64,000 bases of DNA from Cricetomys ansorgei (lineage: Eukaryota; Chordata; Mammalia; Rodentia; Nesomyidae), in assembly GCA_026225945.1 (NCBI GenBank), contig JAMJFZ010004031.1, forward strand, positions 6,996,501-7,060,500, given 5' to 3'. Below, in pieces: positions 1-12,379 of the stretch; position 1 is the stretch's first letter; each line of letters starts with the position of its first letter. A program made the translations under genes and the position numbers. Below the pieces are notes generated by a model. The model saw only the letters and a program-made list of their open reading frames with translations, was not told the DNA's origin and searched no databases.

Positions 1-172
1 TAAGGTATCGTCTGCCTATCCATTAAATAAAAACTATCTCCTCTTATGTCTTTAAGAAAGTTTTGAAAGTAAACTTTTTTTTTTTTCAATTAAAAGTGAT
101 TGGCATGTGAGAGATGTAACCCAGTGATTTTCCCACAGGTCATTAAGGTGACTTGTGCTCAACGCTGTGCTT

Positions 173-240
173 TTCTTATTTATTTATCTATCTATCTATC
201 TATTTATTTATTTATTTGCTTGTTTGTTTGTTTGATTTTT
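173..240. repeat. (TATT/TATC)n then (TTTG)n simple repeat
   Basis: A tetranucleotide tract of TATT and TATC units passes into TTTG units and a T-run. It directly abuts the ID/B1 SINE that follows, so it may partly be expanded A-tail material of that minus-strand element. Confidence 0.85.
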
Positions 241-455
241 TTTCCCTGTGCTGGCGATTGAACCTAAGGCCTCATGTATGCCGGGCAAGTTCTCTGCCAT
301 TAAGCTATGTCCTCTGTGCTTACTTTTTAACATTTGAGTTAGGGTCTTTTTAAATTACCCTTGAACTCATTGTGGGGACCAGGAAAGACTGAGACTTGTG
401 ATCCTCCTGCTGAGGACCCTGAGTAGCTGAGACTCTTCAGGTCTGACATCCAAGC
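241..455 (-). mobile_element. ID/B1 composite SINE (B4 group), minus strand
   Basis: On the plus strand the first half is the reverse complement of an ID-type tRNA-derived unit (about 245-310, ending in a decayed 'gccattaagctatgtcc' B-box/A-box region). The second half is a degraded reverse-complement B1 (about 340-450, with 'cttgaactcattgtgg' and 'gatcctcctgctgagg'). Read on the minus strand this gives B1 followed by ID, the order seen in rodent ID_B1/B4 elements. It is diverged and therefore old. The family name is from memory and not from a search. Confidence 0.7.
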
Positions 456-1115
456 ACTGTTATGGGTACTAGAGATAAGAACGACAAGGCAGACAAGTGT
501 CTGCTGTAGAGGAACATTGCATTCAATGGGGGAAAGCGGAGGAACAAACACAGAGCCAGACTGTATTCAGAAGGACTTGCTCAATGGATAAATAGTTACT
601 GGAGCACGGAAGGAATGTTCTTAGATTGCATGGTATGAAGAGTTTTTAAGATTTGAGCCTCATGAAGACCTAGTAAGAGTGTCCGAGAAGGAGGAAAATG
701 TCGTGGGTATACTTGGGAATTCACCTGAAATGTTTGAAGAAAAGTAAGAGCATGTGCGCTTGTGGGGAGGGGCTCTGTGGAAAGTCAACTGACCTCTAAG
801 TGCTGGGTCTTCTTCTCTGTTAGTTTATCCATGTGTACTCTGCCTTGCTATAAAAATGAATTTCAAACATTCAAATATCATTTAAATTTCAAAATTTGAA
901 AATTTTTTAAACTTTATTTTTCATACAAGGTATTTTGGTCATGTTTTCCTCTTTCCCCCAACTCTTCCCAGAGCCTTCTTCCCACCCAACTTTATGTTAG
1001 CTTTTTGAGTGTTGTGTTTTGTAGAGTGCCTATACACTTAAGAAAAATGAGTCTTCTGATGAGGTAGAGTCCAAAAAATTAAATATGAGGCAAGGCCTTA
1101 GGGCCATCAATGAAG
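456..1115. other. Unique intergenic sequence
   Basis: No gene or familiar repeat is visible. The A/T-rich stretch 840-925 holds a short perfect hairpin (TTTCAAA at 887-893, TTTGAAA at 895-901), too short to suggest a function. Confidence 0.6.
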
Positions 1116-1116
1116 G

Positions 1117-1206
1117 TGCCCTCCTCCTTCCCCTTCTCTTCCTGCTCTCCCTTCCCCTTCTCTTCCTCGTCTTCTTGTTCTTCCTCCTCCTCTTCCTCCT
1201 TCCCTT
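1117..1206. repeat. Pyrimidine-rich (CTT/CCT)n low-complexity tract
   Basis: Almost all C and T on the plus strand, with TTCC, CTCTT and CCTCCT units. It creates a leucine/phenylalanine-rich open frame by composition alone, which is not evidence of coding. Confidence 0.85.
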
Positions 1207-3145
1207 CTACGGACCCACACACCTTGAAATCTCACTTAAGAAATTGTTTTTGAGAAAATTGTTGTACTGAATTTAATTTCAAATCAGCAGACCCATTATA
1301 TTGTCTAATTAATCATGGCACATGCTATTTACTAAACTCCTGTTAAAAATAAATTTCTTTTGTACACATTACAAAGAAATGTTACATAAAATTAAGCACC
1401 AAGTAATGACTTTAATTTGCGGTTAGTTAATAATACACAGATGATCACACGGCTGTAAAGAAAGCCGCTGGGGACATTAGCAGATTTGCTGGCACAGAAG
1501 AAATCGGCCTGCTGTGAGTCCTGTAGGCTCCATGTGCAGGGCTGGGCGGAAGGAGGGCCCAAGGGTCAATGGACATTTGTTGCTTTGGCTTCCGGGAACA
1601 GGCAGAAATCTGATGAAGACTTCTGCCCAGAGAAGTCTGTGTGACTTCTGGGCTTCTTTAATGGTTTTTACAATGCATTTTTTTTGTGTCTTGCCCAGCA
1701 AACGAGTTTTTGCAAAGCTTAATGGAATCTGTGTTGAACACAAGACTTACTGGATGACCTTGACTCCCAGACCTTGACTTTCTCGGCTTTGCAAGAAGTT
1801 CTAATTGTCCCAAGTTCTATGACCCACTCTACCCGGCTAATTTCTTGGCACTTAATGATCCCAAGCTAAGACACTCAGACTCTACATTTTTGGAAAATGA
1901 AAATAAAATTGAGTAAAGCCCTAATATTTGAAGGAAACCAATGCTTCATCTCTCAGAAAGTCTGCAGGCTACATAAGCAATCACATACACAGAAAACTGA
2001 AAATGATGCCATATTGTAGTGGATGGGTTGGAAAATCAATGGCCCAGTGGATTTGTGATTAAAATTTGTTTAAACCCCTAAAAAGAAGGAATGAGAAGTG
2101 GTTTGGAGACTGGAGAATTTTCCTTTTCTCCTACAGAGTTAGATTTTCAGATATTTTTCTGATTCTACTTGCTGCCGTCTCCGAGCTATGGTGGGGTGGA
2201 GAAGAATCAAGGCACTGGAAGATGCCTGACCACCAGCCTTTTCTCAAGTAGGGATTTACAAAAATTATTTGAGGCTCCGCCAGTTCACAGAGTGACGCTA
2301 ACTTACACTTCATGTGTCCGTGCACCACCTTTGCTTTGGATATGAAATGACATCAAAGAACTGGTGTATGTGGTTCACAGCGATACATTAGCTCCTTCAG
2401 TCATGTCTCAGAGAACACATCGGCTTCCTGTTTACGACTCCGAGGTATTTGTGTGTTTGTTCGCTTCCCAAGAACACTAAGATAAGTCATTCCCGACCAT
2501 GCTTACTAATTGTGGAACAGGATGGGAACCAGGAGGATTATATGACTAATCCAGAGTAAAGGCTCATTGTAGTTCTTGGAGACTTTGGGGAAATACGGTA
2601 ATGTTCTCACACAAACAGGCACACACCCCATTACAGGGCTAATGACAAGCTGAAGATAGAAAGGGAACTTTAAAGGGTCTGGAAGCTTCAGAAAGGGATT
2701 AATCAACAACTCCAAGGCAGCATCATGCTGTGCCTATGTCTCCTGCAAATATTGACTTTAAAGAATTAAACATGCGGCTAAAAGCAGTGTCATTGTCTCT
2801 GTGAAAGAATGCTTCTATGTGAGTATTTCAGATCCAAGGCAGAGCAGAATGACAGAGACAAAGGGCATATTGCCGTGTTCCTTCTCACCTGCAAGAAGAG
2901 CACACATACATGGAGTCCGTCTTCACTGCTAGTTAACCCCTGTCCCACCACTAGAAATAAGCATATCACAAACACATACAGGCACACTTAACACATACAC
3001 ACGAAACTTCCTTTAGAAGAAGTACAGAGTCACTAAGAACTGATATCTCAGACCTCCAGAAATACTTTGCAACACAAAGGATCTCAGGACAATCCAGACT
3101 CTAGAATACAAGGCAGGACAAGAAGGCAAGATTCCTTTAAGAAGG
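1207..3145. other. Unique intergenic sequence
   Basis: No repeat was recognised on either strand. Overlapping open frames of 87-88 codons on opposite strands at 1477-1777 have no recognisable motif, no plausible splice context and no polyadenylation arrangement. Confidence 0.5.
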
Positions 3146-3152
3146 AGGGTAA

Positions 3153-3335
3153 GGGGGCCCTGGGCATTGATGGTGCATCCCTTTACTCCCAGTATTTGGT
3201 AGGCAGAGGCAGGCAGATTCTCCGTGAGTTCGAGGCCAGCCTGGTCTACAGAGTGAGTTCCAGGACAGCCAGAATTACAACAGAGAAACCCTGTCTCGAA
3301 AAACAAACAAACAAACAAAACAAAGCAAAAGAACA
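3153..3335 (+). mobile_element. B1 SINE, plus strand, with target-site duplication
   Basis: A near-complete B1: 'gaggcaggc' type box, 'gagttcgaggccagcctgg', 'tctacagagtgagttcc', 'ccctgtctcgaaaa', then an (AAAC)n tail. AGGGTAA at 3146-3152 is repeated at 3336-3342, a short candidate target-site duplication. Relatively low divergence makes this one of the younger insertions here. Confidence 0.93.
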
Positions 3336-3342
3336 AGGGTAA

Positions 3343-4236
3343 ATTGTCTGGAAACCAGGGATCTCTCACCGAGCAAGGGAGACCGTTTCAAATGCAGTCA
3401 GCTAGGAGCTGAACAGTTTTAGTACACACGGTCCCACAATGCAAGGCATGGACACAGTCCTTCCACACAAACTTGTCAGAGCAGTCTTTGCGGAAACCTT
3501 GACTACGTCTGGCAGCGTGTTACTAACCATGAATGTTTAGATGTGAGCTTCATAGCACATTATTGTTTCTCAAACACTTGTTCCTTCTCTTTCCTCAACT
3601 CCATCCCCTGTGTCTGTTTATGGAGGATATGCCTTCGTCTTCACTGATGTTGGGCATGGCTATATGTTGCTTTGCCTGGTGAGCTGTTAGTAGGCAGGGT
3701 ACCTGCAGAACCTGCAAATGTGCTTGTGTCTGCCACAGCGAGACAGTGTCATGCACTGCCTGGTGTTCTGAGGTGGAGAAGATGAGTACGGACCAGATCT
3801 GGGTCTGTTCTCTAGCCTGAAGCCACATCCTATTGCCTGGAGACCAGATTAGCCAAACCCAGATCTATGAAGGGAAAGAAATGATTACTCTTTTGAGTTA
3901 CTCTTAAGTTTGGAGGGGTTATCAATGTTCAACATTACCACAGTTGTGGTTGATGGATGAGTAGAACTACTGATGGTCAAGAACAGAGGCAGGGTGTGGC
4001 CATACATAATGCTTATAAGGAAGAGTGAGTGAAGACAGAGATGAAGCAGCCAAGAGGGCTGTGTAGAGAGTGAGGAAGACACAATCTTCTTTTAAACAAC
4101 ACTCCAGTGCTCCTGCTGAGCACGGGATAGAATTTGGCTGCTGATGGAACAAGACAGAGCAGTGATGACTCTTGTATAGTTGTCTTTTCTGAATTTCTTT
4201 CCTTGGCAGATCTCCTTTTTAGAGCAAGGGGGGAAA
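3343..4236. other. Unique intergenic sequence
   Basis: No familiar gene or repeat is seen. Open frames on the minus strand (up to 77 codons) carry no recognisable motif. Confidence 0.5.
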
Positions 4237-4279
4237 TGGTGGTGGTGGTGGTGGTGGTGGTGGTGGTGGTGGTGGTGGT
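4237..4279. repeat. (TGG)n trinucleotide microsatellite
   Basis: Fourteen uninterrupted TGG units. On the minus strand this reads as CCA units and yields a proline run in one frame, which is a compositional artefact. Confidence 0.95.
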
Positions 4280-6129
4280 TGTGATTTCTCCATTAGTTTT
4301 TTTTGTATGATTTTGACAGGTGGGAGGCAGGGAAAGGGAGAGATGCAGAGGTGAAGAATTGGAGCTTCTGTTCTGGCTCTTGAAAACTGAGGAGATTGGG
4401 AGACATTATCTTTGTTATAAACACCAATTCCCAATGTGGCATCTCCAGAAGTTACTGCTGTGAGCTTTTCAACCAGCCTACCCTGAGGAAGGAGTTCTGA
4501 GCAGAATAAGGAGTGGGGTTGCTTGAAGGCCCAAGTGGCTGGTGTGTGAGGAAATTAGGCAGCCCTTGGGGACTTCCTGAAGTACAGGAGAGGACTCGGC
4601 AAGAGGATGGAACAGGGTGGAACGAATAAAAAGAAATCTGGGATGTTACCAGGGCTGCACTGATGTACGTGTGGATGAGGCCACAGAGACATTGCAGTTA
4701 CTGTATGCACAGGACTCAAAAGTCTAACTGGTTCAATTCATACTGTCAATATCCATAAAACTGACTTGATGCTGGGAGGAATGTCTCTTCAACTGCATAT
4801 TTAACCCAACAGATGGTCCATCCCTATTAGAAGAAAACATCACTAAGAAATTCCACAGTGTTACTTCTGAATGAAAACTCAACAGGCTCATAACAATGCC
4901 GAGATACTATGTAGAGAGACAAGAAGAAAGAAGGAGGGAAAAGAGAGAAAAGGTATAAGGGGAGAGGAGACCAAGAGAAAGATGCTGTTGTGAAAGATTC
5001 AGTTGTGAATATACCAGGATGCTTTTCTAGCTACTGACAATGCTAGTGCCCTTCCTATTTGGACAGTGATATTCCATAGGAAACCTAAGAACTACATAGA
5101 ATAATGCTGAGATTTCAGTCCTGAGAAATATTCTTTAATACATGGGCCTGTATGTGGAAAGTGGATCAGGCCTACTCAACTCAGACAGTCCCTCTCCGGA
5201 ACACGGAGGAACGCACTGTACTCTCTCCCCCAGTCCATCTGCTACTCTTTTTCCATTTAGAAACATTTTGGTGGGTATCATCTGTAATTTTTTCAATTTC
5301 TACTGGCTTATGAAACAGCAGTTGTCTGCAGATAGTCTCGCTGTCTCTGGGAAATTTCTCTCCCCCTCCAAAAGAGTAAAAGGTGTTACAATCTCTGTAA
5401 TAACTGGACTGCCGAAGAGAACAGTGATATTTTACAACACACTGAGTCACAGCTTCCCAGTAAAATTTTCTCACAGAAGGAACTGGAGTGAAAGATTCAC
5501 TGCTAATGATGAGGAGCATTTTTTTTTCACCCAGTCAATCAGCTCATTTATTTTTGCAATAAATATTTGTTGAGTGTCTCCTCTTATTGAAGGGCTAGGT
5601 CCTGTGTTTGGTCCTCTTTGCCCATGGGGAGAAGAAAGCCCAACAGCCAATTCCCTTATCATTTCATTCTTTTTTGTTCTAAGCAGTCCAATATCAATGG
5701 AAAAAAACTGACATGTGGCTAGATAGCTCTGGGAGCAAAATTTGATAATAAATGGAGTTTGGATAATGAACAAACCTCCCTGGCTCCAACTTATATGATG
5801 GCTCAAGCAGCCTATGATGTCATCTTTCCAGACTCCTCCGTGTCTTACACTGGAGAAAGTGACACACAGGCTGCTGTGAGTGACAAGAAATAATCTCACT
5901 ATGCATTGAGAGGCCAAGAGGTGGAGGAGAGAAACCAAAAGATGAGTAAGAATGAGTAAGAAGGTACCATCTTCTGGGTCTAGCAGGAATCTCAACATTT
6001 CCAGCTTGGATTTATAGAGTCATAAAATAGAGCATAGTTCCAGATGGCAGCTGAGGGTAGGACTTTCTTCTCGGAGCAGAGCTCCTTAATCCTCTGCATT
6101 GGCATCTACGCCTATACCTTGAGCCCTGA
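4280..6129. other. Unique intergenic sequence with a purine-rich tract
   Basis: A purine-rich stretch lies at about 4917-4982. Open frames at 5142-5573 (plus, 143 codons) and 5471-5998 (minus, 175 codons) lack a signal peptide, a domain or a supporting exon structure. Confidence 0.5.
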
Positions 6130-6265
6130 ACAGTATCGATAAATTCTTTGTGCCTGGTGTGAGCTTAGTGGCAATGGCGGGCACTGAATGTCAGTCCTGT
6201 CATTCGTTAGCTCTATGACTTTGGGAAAGTCACTCAACTTCTTCAGCCAAGTTTTATTAACTCAC
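6130..6265 (+). mobile_element. MIR SINE fragment, plus strand
   Basis: The MIR core is recognisable: 'agctctatgactttggg' followed by 'aaagtcactcaacttctt' matches the conserved 'tgtgaccttgggcaagtcac' signature. It is diverged, as expected of a pre-rodent insertion. Confidence 0.7.
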
Positions 6266-6269
6266 AGAC

Positions 6270-6445
6270 CTGTTCATTCATTTAACTAAACATCCAGGTC
6301 CTACTATGTGTGTAGGTACTCCACTAAGGCATCAAAACAAAAGGTACACAGCATCTAGCCTCATGGAACATGCTACACTAGTGAGAGAGACACAGAACAT
6401 TCCAATAAATAAACAAGAGCGTGAGAAGGACTATGAATAAAATAG
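6270..6445 (-). mobile_element. L2 LINE 3'-end fragment, minus strand
   Basis: Reads as the reverse complement of the L2 3' end: 'ttcattcatttaac', 'ctactatgtgtgtagg', 'ctcatggaacatgctaca', then a decayed 'aataaataaacaag'. Its junction with MIR pieces on both sides suggests old nested insertion. Confidence 0.65.
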
Positions 6446-6509
6446 ACAAGGAGCCAAGATGGAGGAAAAGGCATTTGCATTAGGTGAGGTAATTAGTGAG
6501 CGCCTTCGC

Positions 6510-6680
6510 ATAGAGGTGCTATAATCTTAGCAATGATAATATACTTATGCATAAAACCAGGATAACAATGTGGCCTTCATTGGATCATAACGAGGTTTAA
6601 TTAGACAATGCATATAAAACATTTGATTTAGTGCTTGGCATAAAAAATTTCAGTAAATATTTATTATTATTTCTTCCATT
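6510..6680 (+). mobile_element. MIR 3'-part fragment, plus strand
   Basis: 'aattagacaatgcatataaa' and 'agtgcttggcataaaa' followed by 'cagtaaatatttattatt' match the MIR 3' half. It may be the downstream part of the MIR at 6130-6265, separated by the L2 fragment. Confidence 0.65.
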
Positions 6681-6756
6681 CTGGACTGGATTTAACATAT
6701 AGATTTAGTTCATAATGCTTAGGGCACAGTACTTACCATATGGCTTTGTAAGTGCC

Positions 6757-7195
6757 TTACGATATACATGGGATAGGAGGTGTCCCCAAAAGTTTCATGT
6801 GTTTAAGGCTTGGTCTTCAGTTGATCACAAGGGCCTGGTTCTAAACTGTGGATTCATTCACTGATAGATTCATGGTTTAGTGGCATTATTGAGGTGACCG
6901 AGTCTTACAGGTAGGGTCTTGACAGAGGAAATAGGTCACTGAAACAGGTCTTGGGGGCTATATTTTGCCGTGGGCTCCTTCCTGTCTGTCTTTGTCGGCA
7001 TCCTGCTTGCCAGGATGTGAGCAGCTTCTTTCTGCTTCCAGCACAATGCTCTGCATCACCTCAGGTCCACAGCCATGGAGACAGCTGACCACGCACTGAA
7101 ACTGTTTAAACCATAAGCCCAAACAAACCTCCTCTCCTGTGAGTTGTTTCTCACAGGTGTTCATCACAGTGATGAGAGCTAACACCACACAGTAG
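6757..7195 (+). mobile_element. MLT1-type MaLR LTR relic, plus strand
   Basis: The 5' portion 'aggaggtgtccccaaaag' and the 3' portion with 'tgagttgtttctcacagg' and 'tgatgagagctaac' follow the order of MaLR solo LTRs. No internal retroviral coding sequence is present. The exact subfamily is not determined. Confidence 0.65.
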
Positions 7196-8224
7196 GGCTT
7201 CAGTCGCTGTGTGCTGCTGGCGGGTTGTGGTTGCCGGGTGCGCTCCTGTCTCATCACTACGCACTCTCTGGCAGCACTAGGAGGCTAAAACTGCCCTCTT
7301 GGGCACAAATATGTAATAGCACGTTATACATCACCCTCTGGACCCCAGAGTGAGTCCCCATAGAATAATATTATTCCAGGCAGGAATCAAGGGAAACTCG
7401 GTGCTGATTTGTGCTGCCGTTGCTCTCGGTATAAACAGAAACTGCAGGGCTGTCCACTCAGCACTTCTTCCCAGGCTCGGGGAAAAATGCATTTTCTTTT
7501 TAAAAAGAAAGATGGAAGAAGGGCATTTTCAGTGCAGGCTGCAGCTCTTTATAACATAAACTGCTCAGCCCAGGGGAACTGAAGTGGATGATGCGTTATG
7601 CAAAGTCAGATAACGAATGGGGTTTGGGGGGGGGATGATAAAAGCAATTGCTTGTTTTTATTTTTCTATCCGTAGTGATATTTGTTTGACTTCAACTTGA
7701 TCAGTTGCCCCAGTCACCCTGACATTGAACATTTTCAGGAGAAGGCCTCAGTAACTCTGCAACCCCACAGTGGGTGTAATGGGATTTATTCCTTTTAATT
7801 GATTTGTAAAATAAAAATGTCTATTGAATGTAATTGTTGGGAACTCTAGGGCCATTTTTTATTATACATGAGAAGTAAAAGTCCCACATTTTCTGGCACA
7901 CCTCTAAAGCTCTGAGGTACCCTTTCTATCACTTCTGACAATATGTTGGTCACATTATTAATAAAGGGAAGGAACACAGACTAAGTGGGAAATGGCCTTA
8001 TTCTAAACCCAGACTGTCACTTGCAGATGTGGGCCAATTATCTGTGTTGTCTGTTTTCCCTGATACTAGGAAAGAGCTACTTGCATATTGAGAACAAATA
8101 CACCTTTAGCTCTTGAGCTCTGGGATATCTAAAGTTCTGAGATGGCCTGTTCCACAGTTCCTGCAGAAGGTGAATGCCATGAACTCGTCGGCAACACACC
8201 AGGCACAATCGAGAAGGTACTCTC
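7196..8224. other. Unique intergenic sequence
   Basis: No recognised repeat. A G-run (ten G interrupted only at the flanks) lies at about 7626-7635. No coding evidence. Confidence 0.5.
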
Positions 8225-8565
8225 AGATGGGGATGTGTCTTAATTCAATAAAGTGCCTACCATGTAAGCAAGAGGCTGTGAATTTGATCATCAGCACCAC
8301 GGTGAAAGGCAGGTGCTGTGGCATTACTGTAAACCCAGTACTAGGGTCAGAAGAGGAGTCAAAGATAGGTGGATCCCTGAAGCTTATTGGCTAGCCAGCC
8401 TAACTGAATCAATAATATCCAGGTTCAACAAGAGACCTTTCTCAAAAGATAAGAGAGAGAAGATATGGAGAAAGACACTCTGTGATGACCTCTGTTCTTC
8501 ACTCCGCACTCACACACAAACGCACACACTCATCACATGTGCACACACCCACATGAACTCGCGCA
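8225..8565 (+). mobile_element. Composite tRNA-headed rodent SINE with CA-rich tail
   Basis: A degraded tRNA-like head (about 8225-8300) is followed by a B1/B4-like body: 'taaacccagtactagg', 'aggtggatccctgaagc', 'ggctagccagcctaac', 'aggttcaacaagagac'. It ends in a CA-rich tail at about 8505-8555. A second copy of the same type is at 59003-59230. I am unsure of the subfamily name (B4/RSINE class). Confidence 0.6.
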
Positions 8566-9417
8566 TTAAGAAAGGGGTGCTTCTTGTTATCCATCTTAAG
8601 AGTCAACTGCAGAGTTCACTGCTGCCCATGTAGGCAGGGTCTGCAGAGATGCTGACTAGTCTAGTCTGGACTAGAATGTGGAAAATTGGGGAAGCAGGAG
8701 TCCAGGTAAGACTCCTGTAAGGTAAGACCACAAACCAGCCCTGTATCTCTCCCTTCACACATACCTCACACTGACAACATTTTGCGGTGGGTGTGGATTC
8801 CACACACTTAGCAGAGCAAAGGTTCTAGCATTACGGATACATTCTGTGTGTGTCCAAGCACGTTACTGTTGAAATACTTGGGATGCAAACGTTTGACTGG
8901 GTTGAAACTCATTCTCATCAGCACAAGAAATTCCAACATTTGCCTCAGCCAAAGAAAATACAAAAGAAGGGCTCCCAGAGTCCTTAAGGATAGCTTCAAC
9001 TGTTGTAAGTTTTTGAAAGGCTGTAAAAATGGTTTTAAACTTTTTATCACCTGCTTGTATGAGCAAAGTTTCTCATCAATAGTAACTATCAAGAATTTGA
9101 AGAGATCATTAAAAAGACTTGATCAGAACTTTCTTTAGTGTATAATTATGTGCACAGAAGCAAGATCAACTTCCCCATTATATTTTGGGGGAAAATTATT
9201 TCAAGCTTCTATATAAATTCAATATTTAATATCCCTTGCTAATGTTCTATATTTTATTTTCGGTTATCATCATAATAAAACTGAAAGGAAATGTAAATGT
9301 TTCTACCTATCTAACATAGATATCCTCAAATCTCCTCCAGTTTCTTCCAGTGTGATGTACAAATATCACTCTGTGTTTTGACTCGAGTAGACATCAGAAT
9401 ACCTGGAAGCTAATGCT
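8566..9417. other. Unique intergenic sequence
   Basis: No recognised repeat or gene. Overlapping open frames at 8808-9138 on both strands show no motif. Confidence 0.5.
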
Positions 9418-9755
9418 GATGGCTTAGTCCATTTTGTGTTGACTAGACAGAATGTCCAGTGGCATAAACCTTATAGGGGATAGAATTTATTTCTTATAGT
9501 TATGGAAGCAATGAAGCCCAAGATCAAATCAGCAGCAGGTCCTGACTTGGTCTTTCTGTTTGCCAAGATGGTGCTCGGAGTACTGGGTCCCTTGGAAATG
9601 AAGGGTGTAGCAGTTTATAGGGCAGAAGAGAAAAAACTCACTTCTGCAAACCCGGTCTATAATGACCTGCATCGCATGCAGCACGTGGTCTTATCTCAAC
9701 ACTGCTGTATTGGGAAATGAGTTTCCAACACTTGAATCTGAAGTCGATATAGTCA
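9418..9755 (-). mobile_element. MLT1-type MaLR LTR relic, minus strand
   Basis: The plus strand carries the reverse complement signature: 'ttagtccattttgtgttg', 'gaatttatttcttatag', 'gcccaagatcaaatcagc', ending in 'gggaaatgagtttccaac'. This is the reverse order of the element at 6757-7195. Old and without internal sequence. Confidence 0.65.
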
Positions 9756-9964
9756 TGTCGTAGCAGCTGATCTGAGTGCTGGCTTTCCTTATTCAAGTCT
9801 CACTGGTAACTTAGCCTGGATTCTTCTATCTATAAATGACTGAATTACATTATATTATTTATATTGCTCCATCTTCCAAGGTATTTTTATTATCTGTTAA
9901 TTTCTAAAGTCACAACGATATATGACTAAGAATATATCTTAGTCATCAATCAGTGATTTTATGT

Positions 9965-10085
9965 GTGTGTTGTTTTGTTTTGAGACAGAATGATCTGCTA
10001 CGTAGCTGAGGCTGTTCTTGAACTTTTTACCCTCCTGCCTCCCCACGAGTTTGGGTTACAAGCATGTACCATCATGCCCTGACAA
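9965..10085 (-). mobile_element. Old B1/proto-B1 SINE, minus strand
   Basis: 'ttttgttttgagacag', 'gaggctgttcttgaac' and 'ggttacaagcatgtaccatc' correspond to a reverse-complement B1 without the 'gggattaaaggc' consensus bases, so it is substantially diverged. Confidence 0.7.
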
Positions 10086-11270
10086 TTGGTGATGATTTTT
10101 GAATAGTCTTAATGAAAACTCGTCTTCCTATAATCAAGGAAATTCAGTATATATCCCACAGAAAACAAACTGGGTACACATTGTACACCAAACATTTATC
10201 AACAAGGAACAGCTAAAAAAAAGTTAGTGGGCATCTGACCTCAAAGAACTCAAGTTGCTGTGCTCATGCCACTTGTCTTAATTGCTCTAAGTTAACTTCT
10301 AAAAACACTTCCTTTGTTTCCTTCAGCTTATAGAGTTGAGTCAGTTCGAAGGATTTCACTGTTGCATGCAGGTGGTATTGCTGACATAAGCTTGGACCCA
10401 CATTGATTACTTTCATACACCAATATGCCTCTACATTAATTTTTAGTCATCTCTTTTCATGTACGGAAGCAACTATTTTAGAATGAATGAGGCCAAGAAT
10501 CTGAAAAGCAATCATTACCTTTAGTCAGTCAATTTAGGCCAGGACCTCTTCAGCCTTCTTCTCTCTAGCTTTTGCCCCTAAAAGCAGAAAATTAATTTAA
10601 AAAAAAAAAAAATCTGATACCTTTAACAGCCCAGAGATGAGTAAGGTCCTAAATGATCCCTAAAATGAATATATTTTAGAGGGAGGACCAGAAAAGTAGC
10701 TTTTTGAGTACCAGAAAACTTCAACACACTAAATCATCTAATTCAAGAGGAAGAGATTTAAAATGGTTAAGTGAGTATCACCTGATCAGCATAGGCAGTG
10801 TTGGCACAGGCCATCGGATATGTAAATACATGATTTCTGATTATAGGCACTGCCAAAATTAGAAGTACTCTTTGCCTGGAGAAGTCTCAATATGGGATAG
10901 AGTTGAATTATGTATCGTGATGCTTCAGACTTCCTCCTAGGGAGATGCAACCAGTCTTTCTAGGAAGCTTGAGCATCAAAAGTTACATCAAGAGATGACC
11001 TAACGCTGTCAGCTCATTTGTTCCAAGGGTAAGTGTCAACATCCCACAATGCAGGCACTATGGCATGGAAGTAGAAGTTCAGGGTTCCGTCCATGAATGA
11101 AGAAGATAAAACAGAAGTCAGGAGTTAGAAAGGATTTAAAAACAATGGGGTCTCTTGGGTTCCAGCAGGAACTCAAGTCACATAAATGGGCCATTTTGTA
11201 AAGATGAAAGGTACTATAGAAAACTGTCTGAAAAAAAAATGCGAGAGCCTATATTGTAAAACCAGAGGAA
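10086..11270. other. Unique intergenic sequence
   Basis: An A-run lies at about 10598-10611 and there is no other simple structure. No gene or familiar interspersed repeat is visible. Confidence 0.5.
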
Positions 11271-11274
11271 GGAA

Positions 11275-11420
11275 ATCACATTTATTAAGTACCATACATA
11301 GGGCACCGTGCTAGAAGCTTCCACATCCTGCAAAGCTAAGTATTACCACACACGTTCATTGCAATCAATGAGGAGACCAGGACTGCTAAGAAAGTTAAGA
11401 ATTAGTCACGACTCCTATAG
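11275..11420 (-). mobile_element. MIR SINE fragment, minus strand
   Basis: 'catttattaagtaccatac' and 'gcaccgtgctagaagc', then 'tcaatgaggagaccagg' and 'aagaaagttaagaattagtc', match the reverse-complement MIR order. Strongly diverged. Confidence 0.6.
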
Positions 11421-12227
11421 CTGGCAAACGATCAGAAACCCATTGTGCTCACGCCATCGATGTCACGGACATGCCCGCCTCGTGGTTTGAAGGGAAATTC
11501 TCCAGCACAGTGGTTGAACTGCTAAGTCTTTGAGTCCCACAGTTTTAGTTAAAGTCCTTGAAATCTTAGGTCCTTTTTTGAAAAAATAATTTTTCTATCT
11601 AGGTTCAGTCACCGAGGCACAGGACAGGTTAAACAGTTAGCAAGCACTTTGTCTCATAAGGGAGCTTGCTTATTCAACTCTACCAAGAGCAAATTCCAGG
11701 GGGCTCGGTTGTCTGAGGGATGAGGAGGTCTCTCCTGGCTTCTGGGATGGGTTAGGGACCACACCACCACAACCCTTTGCTTCTATACTTTTTGCCTTTT
11801 TTTTCTGTTGCATCTTCATTTGACAACTTGGTAATATTTTCTAGAGAAAACATGAAAGAGAATTCAGTCTTTTCTCTAGCAGGATCAATCACAATGTAGA
11901 CATTTATTATAAATAGGTTAGAAAACTTCCTTTGAGCTTCAGACTTGTTACATGACGGTCTTATTTGTTAATGTCCCTGCAGTTCCTTGCCAAGAACAAA
12001 AGGTACTACAAGGCGAAGGGGGTCCCCTGAAAGGGAAGGTTCACTTCCATTGTTTGTCCAGAGCCAACAAGCAGTAAAGTGACTCATAGTGCAGTGGAGA
12101 TGCTGACAGTTCTGGGTTTTCCACACCCTGGGTGTCATGTGCAGGAGAATACAGCTACCTCAGGAAGGAGACAGAAGAACATTAACTCACTACGATAGTG
12201 AGGATTGACAAGTCTCTTGCCATTTAC
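11421..12227. other. Unique intergenic sequence
   Basis: No recognised gene or repeat. If the minus-strand exon signals upstream are real, this would be downstream intron or 3' flank. No further exon with both splice sites was found here by eye. Confidence 0.45.
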
Positions 12228-12379
12228 CTGGATCCTAATGACAACTTGTAGTGGTCCGCCTTGAGCATCCGGACCTACATTTGTCTCCAGTGATAAGTGC
12301 CTATTCATTCTCACCCTGCTTCCGACTTCAGAGCTCCCTGACCCCAGGGCAGACTTGGTGAGGGAGAGGCAGTACGGAC
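12228..12379 (-). other. Candidate spliced exon (152 nt), minus strand
   Basis: On the minus strand a long pyrimidine tract (plus 12380-12425) ends in 'CCCTGTCACAG' immediately before this segment. The segment ends ATCCAG with the donor GTAAATGG (first intron base at 12227). One of three frames is open throughout, preserving a serine/glycine-rich peptide that I do not recognise; it needs a phase-1 junction. The other two frames are closed by internal stops. The splice signals are better than typical chance matches, but only two segments were found and no protein family is recognised. It could be an exon of an unknown or noncoding transcript, or a cryptic pair. Confidence 0.35.

Noticed and set aside
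1085..1270. Leucine/phenylalanine-rich frame resembling a membrane peptide
   Set aside because: Created by the pyrimidine-rich low-complexity tract at 1117-1206.
4219..4434. Proline-run frame on the minus strand
   Set aside because: Translation of the (TGG)n microsatellite.
5471..5998. 175-codon minus-strand open frame
   Set aside because: Hydrophobic start but no coherent signal peptide or domain. It overlaps an unrelated 143-codon plus frame, and its length is within chance expectation for the window.
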